39,086 nt of DNA. Origin: Candidatus Janibacter merdipullorum. GTDB lineage: Bacteria > Actinomycetota > Actinomycetes > Actinomycetales > Dermatophilaceae. The stretch is taken from contig DXAR01000119.1 of NCBI GenBank assembly GCA_019116945.1, forward strand, positions 1 through 39,086, written 5' to 3'. Shown one piece after another: positions 33,874-39,086 of this stretch. The notes under the pieces were generated by a model. That model was not told where the DNA came from, did not search any database, and was given only the letters and a program-made list of their open reading frames with translations. The position numbers were made by a program, and so were the translations under genes. How positions within the stretch are numbered: the stretch's first letter is position 1; the number at the start of each line of letters is the position of its first letter.

Positions 33874-34199
33874 CCGCCCAGGCACCGACCCCCAGCAATG
33901 TGGCTGATGTCGAGGAGGCCCTCCGCGATGTCGTCGACCCCGAGCTCGGGATCAACGTCGTCGACCTCGGCCTCGTCTACGGCATCACCGTCGACCCGCA
34001 GAACCACGCCGTCATCGACATGACGCTGACCTCCGCGGCCTGCCCCCTCACCGACGTCATCGAGGACCAGGTCGACCAGGCCCTGACGGACCTCGTCACC
34101 GACTCCCGGATCAACTGGGTGTGGATGCCGCCGTGGGGACCGGACAAGATCACCGAGGACGGCCGCGAGCAGCTGCGCGCCCTCGGCTTCAACATCTGA
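33870..34199 (+). CDS. sufT: SufT-like MIP18/DUF59 protein
   Basis: This 109-residue single-domain MIP18 (DUF59) protein has DPELGINVVDLGLVY and a conserved Cys in TSAACPL. Such proteins assist Fe-S cluster maturation or delivery. The track ORF starts earlier at 33783; ATG 33870 has GAAGGAGAG upstream, overlaps the sufU stop by 4 bp and gives a family N-terminus. It is the last recognised suf gene. Confidence 0.93.
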   Translation: MTAQAPTPSNVADVEEALRDVVDPELGINVVDLGLVYGITVDPQNHAVIDMTLTSAACPLTDVIEDQVDQALTDLVTDSRINWVWMPPWGPDKITEDGREQLRALGFNI

Positions 34200-34212
34200 T
34201 CCCGACCTCCTC

Positions 34213-34782
34213 ATGAGCCGCACCGTCGAGGTCGACCCCTCTCGACTCGACCGGTGGATCGACGGCTTCTCGGCCCGGCACGACGGCGCGACCCGCGCCG
34301 ACGTGCCGGGCCGCGTCGTGCTCACGGGTGGCGACGGGGCCACTGCCGTCGGAGAGCTCTTCGACCACGACCGGGTGGGCCTCGTCCTCGTCCGCAGAGG
34401 GGGCCACGCGGTCGGCCGGGACGAAGGGGGCGAGCTCGTCGCCCACACCTGCGGCACCCGCTACGTCCAGTCGCGGACGAAGAAGGGAGGCTGGAGCCAG
34501 CAGCGGTACGCGCGCCGGCGCGGCAACCAGGCCGACGGCGTCGTGGGCACGGTCGTCGAGCTGGCCCTGCGCCACCTTCCGGAGGGAGCCGTCGACGCCC
34601 TCGTCGTCGGTGGAGACCGGACGCTGGCCGAGCAGGTCCTCGCCGACCCCCGTCTCGCCCACCTCCACGAGCTCGAGCGCCGGACCCTGTGGGACCTGCC
34701 CGACCCGCGACTGTCCGTGCTGCAGCGGGCCGCCCGCCGCGGTCGTGCCGTGCGGCTCACACTCGAGGACCCCGTCGCATGA
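34213..34782 (+). CDS. acVLRF1-type peptidyl-tRNA hydrolase (ribosome rescue)
   Basis: This 189-residue cytoplasmic protein resembles the actinobacterial branch of the Vms1-like release factor (VLRF1) family, relatives of eRF1. The key segment KKGGWSQQRYARRRGNQ (90-106) combines a Gly-Gly loop, a candidate catalytic Gln and a basic helix, as expected for a hydrolase acting in the ribosomal A or P site. TCGTRYVQSRTKKGG just before it is also typical. Members release peptides from tRNA on stalled ribosomes. It lies 13 bp after sufT with no ribosome binding site (only pyrimidines before the ATG), so it may rely on readthrough coupling. It overlaps the next gene by ATGA. Confidence 0.82.
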   Translation: MSRTVEVDPSRLDRWIDGFSARHDGATRADVPGRVVLTGGDGATAVGELFDHDRVGLVLVRRGGHAVGRDEGGELVAHTCGTRYVQSRTKKGGWSQQRYARRRGNQADGVVGTVVELALRHLPEGAVDALVVGGDRTLAEQVLADPRLAHLHELERRTLWDLPDPRLSVLQRAARRGRAVRLTLEDPVA

Positions 34783-36443
34783 GGCGTCCCCGGGTCCAGG
34801 CGGCCGTCGCGCTCTTCGTCGGGTCCTGCCTCGTCGCGCCGGTCGCCATGGACTCCTCGCACGGCGACGAGCGGGCCGAGCGCTCCGGCGCCTTCACCGA
34901 GGACGCGGCCTACTCGGCCCGGCCCCGCCCGGTGGCGCCGGTCGAGGAGGACCCGCGCGGACCGACGACGGACCGGACCGCCACGGTCGTCACCGACTCG
35001 GCGTGGTCGTGGTTCATGGACCCCCGCGTGCTCACGACGAGCCGCGCGACCTACTTCTCCTCGGTGCGCGACACCGGGGACATTCAGGTCACGAGCGTCG
35101 ACCACGGGAGTGCCCGGCTCCGGCACGCCGTGCTCCAGCCCGACTTCGAGCCCGACGACCACAACGCCCCATCCCTGAGCGAGCTCGAGGACGGGCGGAT
35201 CGTCGCCTTCTGGAATGCGCACGGCCTCGTCCCGGCGCACTACCGGATCACCATGCGCTCGGGGGATGTCACGACCTTCGGTCCGGCGCTCGAGCTCACC
35301 GGCTCCGGCCTGGAGGACGAGGGCACGACCTACACCTCGATCATCCGTCTCCGCGGCGCCGAGGAGCAGTACCACCTCTTCACCCGGCGCTCCAGCGATG
35401 ACGCCTGGGTCATGACGACGAGCGACGACCTCGTGACGTGGAGCCCGGCCGTGCGCCTCTTCGCCCACGTCGACGACACGAGCTATCCCTACGTGAAGTT
35501 CGTCGGCACCGGGTGGCGGACGATCCACATGGCCTTCTCGGACACGACCGCGCGGTCGGAGGAGCACAGCTCGCTGCACCACGTGGCGCTCTCCGACGGC
35601 GTCTTCCGACGGAGCGACGGGACGGCCATCCGGACGCTCGACGAGGTCGCCGGGTCCGGGGGCGAGCCGCCGCGGCCCATCGAGCCCGGCCGGGCGACGA
35701 GGATCCACGACGGGCGTGGTGCCGACGGGCGGGCGCGGCCCTATGACATCGCCCTCGACGACGGCGACCCGGTCGTCGCCTTCACCACGGGCAACCGCTG
35801 GACCGACGAGTGGACCTACCGGTGGATGCGGCGCACGGACGGCGTCTGGACGGGCAGCACCCTCGACCGGTCCACCACCGACCCCGGAGGGATCTCCCTC
35901 CGGCACGACGACCCGACCCGTGCCGTCCTCGTCCGCGAGGGCCGGGTCGAGGAGTACCGCACCGACGACGACGGTCGGTCGTGGACCCGGCGGGCCCTCT
36001 CCTCGACGGACGACAACCGCACGCCGGCGACCCCCTGGTCCAGCGGGCGTGCCCGAGGGCCCGTGTCGGCGGCCTGGCTCAGCGGTCCCTACGAGGGCTT
36101 CCGCCACGGGGCGTGGGAGACCTCCCTGACCATGTCGACCTCCGGGCGGGCGCCGCTCGACCTGCGGGCCGCGTGGTCACGGGCCTGGGCGAAGGGAGGA
36201 CCCGTCACCGTGACGACGACCGCCGGGGTGGACGGGCCGCCGGTGGCGGACCGCACCGTGTGGCTCCTCGTCACCCGCCCCGGGGGCGAGGAGGAGTGGC
36301 TCCGGTCCGGACGCACCGACGACCGAGGCCGGGTCCGCCTCTCGGTGGGCGGCTCCCTTCCTCGCGGGTCCCGGGCGCGCCTCGTTGTCCCGGCGACGAG
36401 CGCCTGGGGGCAGGCGGTCTCCCCGGCGCGGACCTCTTCCTGA
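34779..36443 (+). CDS. Secreted BNR_4 beta-propeller protein with one C-terminal module
   Basis: This 554-residue protein starts MRRPRVQAAVALFVGSC, a short basic then hydrophobic export signal; VGSC17 could be a weak lipobox. A BNR_4-like propeller covers about 68-455, with AWSWFMDPRV, DDHNAPSLSELEDGRIVAF and an Asp-box TDDDGRSW (395-402). Residues 460-554 form a beta-rich module (VWLLVTRPGGEEEW..SGRTDDRGRVRL..LVVPA) like Ig-type repeats of actinobacterial surface proteins. BNR_4 proteins relate to polysaccharide-binding or -cleaving propellers; enzyme activity is unproven. The track start lies inside acVLRF1; ATG 34779 overlaps that stop by 4 bp. It is a full-length paralogue of the next gene. 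Confidence 0.82.
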   Translation: MRRPRVQAAVALFVGSCLVAPVAMDSSHGDERAERSGAFTEDAAYSARPRPVAPVEEDPRGPTTDRTATVVTDSAWSWFMDPRVLTTSRATYFSSVRDTGDIQVTSVDHGSARLRHAVLQPDFEPDDHNAPSLSELEDGRIVAFWNAHGLVPAHYRITMRSGDVTTFGPALELTGSGLEDEGTTYTSIIRLRGAEEQYHLFTRRSSDDAWVMTTSDDLVTWSPAVRLFAHVDDTSYPYVKFVGTGWRTIHMAFSDTTARSEEHSSLHHVALSDGVFRRSDGTAIRTLDEVAGSGGEPPRPIEPGRATRIHDGRGADGRARPYDIALDDGDPVVAFTTGNRWTDEWTYRWMRRTDGVWTGSTLDRSTTDPGGISLRHDDPTRAVLVREGRVEEYRTDDDGRSWTRRALSSTDDNRTPATPWSSGRARGPVSAAWLSGPYEGFRHGAWETSLTMSTSGRAPLDLRAAWSRAWAKGGPVTVTTTAGVDGPPVADRTVWLLVTRPGGEEEWLRSGRTDDRGRVRLSVGGSLPRGSRARLVVPATSAWGQAVSPARTSS

Positions 36444-36451
36444 CCTCCCGC

Positions 36452-36477
36452 CACCGGCGCGGCCGCCGGTGTACTCT
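36452..36477 (+). promoter_or_regulatory. Hairpin and -10 element between the BNR_4 genes
   Basis: CACCGGC-GCGGCC-GCCGGTG (36452-36471) is a perfect 7-bp stem 8 bp after the first BNR_4 stop. TACTCT (36472-36477) follows at once and is 50 bp before the second start. The hairpin could end the upstream transcript or act as an operator on the -35 region of the downstream one. Confidence 0.4.
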
Positions 36478-36527
36478 GCGGCGGCGGAGACGATGAGGGC
36501 TCCGCCAGAGTTCCGGGGAGGGAACCC

Positions 36528-38567
36528 ATGGCCCGTCGTGCCGCCCTGCTGAGCATCATCTCGGTCCTCGCCTGTGTCGGCATGGTCCTCCCGGGGTCGG
36601 CCGGTGCGGCACCCGAGGCTGCGACCTCGGTCCGCGTCGATCCCGAGCCACCCCAGGTGGCGGACCCCGAGCCCTGGCAGCAGACCGGTGACGCCGCACC
36701 CGGGGCCTACTCCGACCGTCCGCAGCCGGTCGTCCAGCCGCTCGCCCAGGCGCAGCGGCGCTCCGCGGGGGATGTGCGCACGGCCTCCGTCGTCACCGAG
36801 TCGGCGTGGTCCTGGTACATGGACCCCCGCGTTCTCGGGACCTCCCGGGCGACCTATCTCAGTTCGGTCCGCAAGAACGGCGACGTCCAACTGACGAAGG
36901 TCACGAGGGGCTCCTCGGTGCTGGACCACACCGTGCTCCACCCCTCCTTCCAGGCCGATGACCACAACGCGCCGTCGCTCACCGAGCTGCCCGACGGGCG
37001 CATCGCCGCCTTCTGGACCGGTCACTCGACCGTCCCGCCCCGCTACCGGGTCACGTCGAAGCCGGGCGACATCTCCACCTTCGGCCCGTCGCAGAAGCTC
37101 ACCGGCTCCGGCCTCGAAGGGGAGAAGGCCACCTACACGACGATGCTCCAGTTGCGGGGCAATGCCTACCGGTACCACCTCTTCACCCGGCGGGCGCGGG
37201 ACAACGCGTGGGTCCTCACGCGGAGCAAGGACCTCAAGACGTGGACGCCGGCCATCCGCCTCTTCGCGCACCCCACGCGCAGCAACGTCCCCTACCCGAA
37301 GTTCGTCACGACCGGCTGGAACTCCATCCACATGGCCGTCTCGGACACGACCGCCTCGCCGACCCAGCACAGCTCGATGTTCCACCTGACGTTGACGAAC
37401 GGGACTTTCCGGCGCAGCGACGGCACGACGATCCGCAGCCTCTCCGAGGTGGCAGGCGGGTCCGGTCGGGCCCCGCGCCCCATCGACCCCCGGGAGGCGA
37501 CGCTCGTCTACGACGGTCGCAGTGCGGACGGGCGGGCCCGGATCTACGACATCGCGCTCCGGGGCAACGAGCCCACGCTCGTCCTCACGACGGGCGACCG
37601 GCCCACCGACACGTGGACCTACAAGTGGTTCCGGCTCCGGGGCAGGGCGTGGACGGCGAAGACGCTCGACCGTTCGCCCGGGCCCCAGCCCTCAGGGATC
37701 ACCCTGCGGCACGACGACCCCGGCCGGGTCTTCCTCTCCCGCGGGCCGGGTGGCGTCGGGAGCCGGGAGATCGTCGAGATGACGAGCGGTGACCACGGGG
37801 ACACCTGGCGTTCCCGGAAGGTGACCCACGGTTCCACGCAGGGCAACCGCACGCCCGCGACGCCGTGGGGCGCCCAGGACGGGCCCCTCTCCGTCGCCTG
37901 GCTCAAGGGGCCGTACGAGGCCTTCAACGGCGGCCGGTGGGACACGATCGTGACGATGGAGACGACCGACCCCGCGCCCCTCAACCTGCGCACGACCTGG
38001 CCCTCCGGGTGGTCCCGCGGCAAGGGCATCTCGGCCCGCGTCACGGCGGGCGTCGGTGGACCCGGCGTCGCCGGTCGGCGCGTCTGGCTCATGGTGCGCA
38101 AGCCGGGGCAGGCCGAGACGGCCATGCGGTCGGTGCTCACGGGCGCCGCCGGCTCGGCCCACCTGCCGGTGAACAGGTACTACCCGAAGGGGACCCGCGT
38201 CCGGGTCGAGGTCCCGGCGGCCGGGGAGTGGGGGAGGGCGCGCACCCACTCCGTGTCCACGAGCACGGACACCTCGGCCATCCGTCTGGACTCCACGTGG
38301 CGGTCCGGGTGGGACGACGGGGTGGGCGTCTCCGCGTCCGTGAGCGCGGTGCGGGACGGGGCCCCCGTCGTGGGAGCCCGGGTGTACCTCCTCGTGCGCA
38401 AGCCCGGTGAGAAGGAGCGGTGGATGCACTCGGCGCGCACCGACTCCGGTGGCTCGGTGCACCTCGCGGTCAACCGCTACTACCCGAAGGGGACGCGCGT
38501 GCGGCTCCACGTCCCGGCGTCCGGTGACCGGGGCGCGGCGACGAGTCCGGCCCACCTCAGTTCCTGA
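36528..38567 (+). CDS. Secreted BNR_4 beta-propeller protein with two C-terminal modules
   Basis: This 679-residue protein has a clear Sec signal peptide (MARRAALLSIISVLACVGMVLPGSAGAA, cut near residue 27). A Pro/Gln-rich linker precedes a BNR_4 propeller (about 85-485) with AWSWYMDPRV, DDHNAPSLTELPDGRIAAF and Asp-box SGDHGDTW (420-427). Two modules follow at about 488-577 and 588-677; both contain VNRYYPKGTRVR at a spacing of exactly 100 residues. No LPXTG, transmembrane anchor or catalytic motif is seen, so it is probably released or bound to wall glycan. GGGAGGG lies 6 nt before the ATG. It is a tandem paralogue of the gene before it, similar over the whole propeller. Confidence 0.85.
   Translation: MARRAALLSIISVLACVGMVLPGSAGAAPEAATSVRVDPEPPQVADPEPWQQTGDAAPGAYSDRPQPVVQPLAQAQRRSAGDVRTASVVTESAWSWYMDPRVLGTSRATYLSSVRKNGDVQLTKVTRGSSVLDHTVLHPSFQADDHNAPSLTELPDGRIAAFWTGHSTVPPRYRVTSKPGDISTFGPSQKLTGSGLEGEKATYTTMLQLRGNAYRYHLFTRRARDNAWVLTRSKDLKTWTPAIRLFAHPTRSNVPYPKFVTTGWNSIHMAVSDTTASPTQHSSMFHLTLTNGTFRRSDGTTIRSLSEVAGGSGRAPRPIDPREATLVYDGRSADGRARIYDIALRGNEPTLVLTTGDRPTDTWTYKWFRLRGRAWTAKTLDRSPGPQPSGITLRHDDPGRVFLSRGPGGVGSREIVEMTSGDHGDTWRSRKVTHGSTQGNRTPATPWGAQDGPLSVAWLKGPYEAFNGGRWDTIVTMETTDPAPLNLRTTWPSGWSRGKGISARVTAGVGGPGVAGRRVWLMVRKPGQAETAMRSVLTGAAGSAHLPVNRYYPKGTRVRVEVPAAGEWGRARTHSVSTSTDTSAIRLDSTWRSGWDDGVGVSASVSAVRDGAPVVGARVYLLVRKPGEKERWMHSARTDSGGSVHLAVNRYYPKGTRVRLHVPASGDRGAATSPAHLSS
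38178..38494 (+). repeat. 300-bp module repeat within the second BNR_4 gene
   Basis: TACTACCCGAAGGGGAC occurs at 38178-38194 and again at 38478-38494, exactly 300 bp apart and in frame. The surrounding codons specify the same VNRYYPKGTRVR. The flanking protein is similar but diverged, so this is an internal domain duplication. Confidence 0.7.
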
Positions 38568-38580
38568 CGGGTCGGGTCAG
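38564..38580. other. Short inverted repeat between convergent genes
   Basis: CTGAC-GGGTCGG-GTCAG spans the stop of the second BNR_4 gene and the end of the metallopeptidase gene. A 5-bp stem is a weak terminator candidate only. Confidence 0.25.
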
Positions 38581-39086
38581 ATGGAGTTCGGGTCCTCGAC
38601 GGCGAAGGTGTCGCACCGCGAGACCGAGTCGGCCCCCATGCCGCGGAGGAGCCAGGCCTGACGCGCCTCGGCGGACCCGTGCGTCCACCCCTCGGGGTCG
38701 ACGCCACCCCCGGACTTCTTCTGGATCTCGTCATCACCCACGGACTTGGCCGCTCCCATGGCGTTGGTGACGTCCTCCTCGCTCACCTCCGTGAGCAGCG
38801 GCTCGCCCTGGGCATCGGTGGTCGTCGTCGCAGCCTTGATCCACATGCCGGCGAAGCAGTCCGCCATGAGCTCGACGCGCACGGCGCCCGAGTCGGCACC
38901 CTTCGGGTCCTTCTGCGACTCCTCGAGGACGCCGTAGACATTCTGGATGTGGTGCCCGTACTCGTGGGCGAGGACGTAGAGCTCGGCGAGGGTCCCGTCC
39001 TCGGCGCCCAGCTGCTGCTCCATGATGTCGAAGAAGTCGGTGTCGATGAAGATCTTCTCGTCGAGGGGGCAGTAGAAGGGGCCGAT
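38577..39086 (-). CDS. Neutral zinc metallopeptidase (YpfJ family), 5' part outside window
   Basis: 169 residues of the C-terminal part are visible; the reading frame continues past the track start (39023) to the window edge as IGPFYCPLDEKIFIDTDFF, a conserved YpfJ-family segment. HEYGHHIQ is the zinc-binding HExxH helix, and ELMADCFAGMW holds the next conserved acidic residues. The C-terminus has WTHGSAEARQAWLLRGM and a late Cys. Family members are predicted membrane-anchored or secreted peptidases of unknown substrate. It converges with the BNR_4 genes, 9 bp apart. Confidence 0.9.
   Translation of the reverse strand: MGPFYCPLDEKIFIDTDFFDIMEQQLGAEDGTLAELYVLAHEYGHHIQNVYGVLEESQKDPKGADSGAVRVELMADCFAGMWIKAATTTTDAQGEPLLTEVSEEDVTNAMGAAKSVGDDEIQKKSGGGVDPEGWTHGSAEARQAWLLRGMGADSVSRCDTFAVEDPNSI

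Noticed and set aside
36452-36471. Strong terminator between the BNR_4 genes
   Set aside because: The stem is only 7 bp without a T-run and touches a -10-like element, so I list it as ambiguous rather than as a terminator.

Overview
The window is a very G+C-rich stretch of actinobacterial chromosome with long clean ORFs, many GTG starts and one TTG start. Lineage-specific genes (whiA, rbpA, opcA, acVLRF1, a SufR-type regulator heading suf) and the order uvrA..uvrC-rapZ-yvcK-whiA..gap-pgk-tpi-secG..pgl-opcA-zwf..tal-tkt | ctaB..ctaA-ABC | sufR-suf match the conserved actinobacterial core. Size and content suggest Micrococcales, perhaps Intrasporangiaceae; this placement is inferred from gene content only. 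I see no rRNA, tRNA, CRISPR, insertion sequence, prophage or integrase. No gene-free gap exceeds about 175 bp.

Layout. (1) 1-3157, minus strand: GH15 glycosidase, MBL-fold hydrolase overlapping it by 4 bp, then a BASS-type transporter cut by the left edge. (2) 3238-11681, plus: uvrA, a Tat-lipoprotein Rieske protein, then the compact uvrC-rapZ-yvcK-whiA run. (3) 11783-15530, plus: lower glycolysis gap-pgk-tpiA, then secG and rbpA. (4) 15520-23911, minus: tkt-tal-pgi-zwf-opcA-pgl, an almost gapless pentose phosphate operon. It converges on rbpA with an 11-bp overlap that sits inside a strong hairpin. (5) 24086-27572: ctaB (plus) converging on ctaA (minus) across a long inverted repeat; ctaA lies downstream of an ABC-2 ATPase/permease pair. 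(6) 27660-34199, plus: sufR-sufB-sufD-Rieske-sufC-sufS-sufU-sufT, the Fe-S cluster assembly operon, with nearly every junction overlapping. (7) 34213-38567, plus: acVLRF1 (ribosome rescue), then two tandem paralogous secreted BNR_4 beta-propeller proteins. (8) 38577-39086, minus: 3' part of a YpfJ-type zinc metallopeptidase.

How it works together: the glycolytic and pentose phosphate blocks meet head-on at rbpA/pgl and share the intermediates glucose-6-P, fructose-6-P and glyceraldehyde-3-P. RapZ, YvcK and WhiA form a small carbon, envelope and division regulatory block. CtaB and CtaA make heme O and then heme A for cytochrome oxidase. The suf operon supplies Fe-S clusters under a predicted Fe-S-sensing repressor.

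Most of the window is core metabolism. The least explained part is 34.2-38.6 kb: the duplicated BNR_4 proteins carry one and two copies of a C-terminal beta-rich module and are coupled by an ATGA overlap to a ribosome-rescue factor. Other points of interest are a recurring leaderless promoter-start layout (TAnnnT, 6-8 nt, then ATG/GTG), a basic low-complexity tail on UvrA and a similar N-terminal extension on transketolase.
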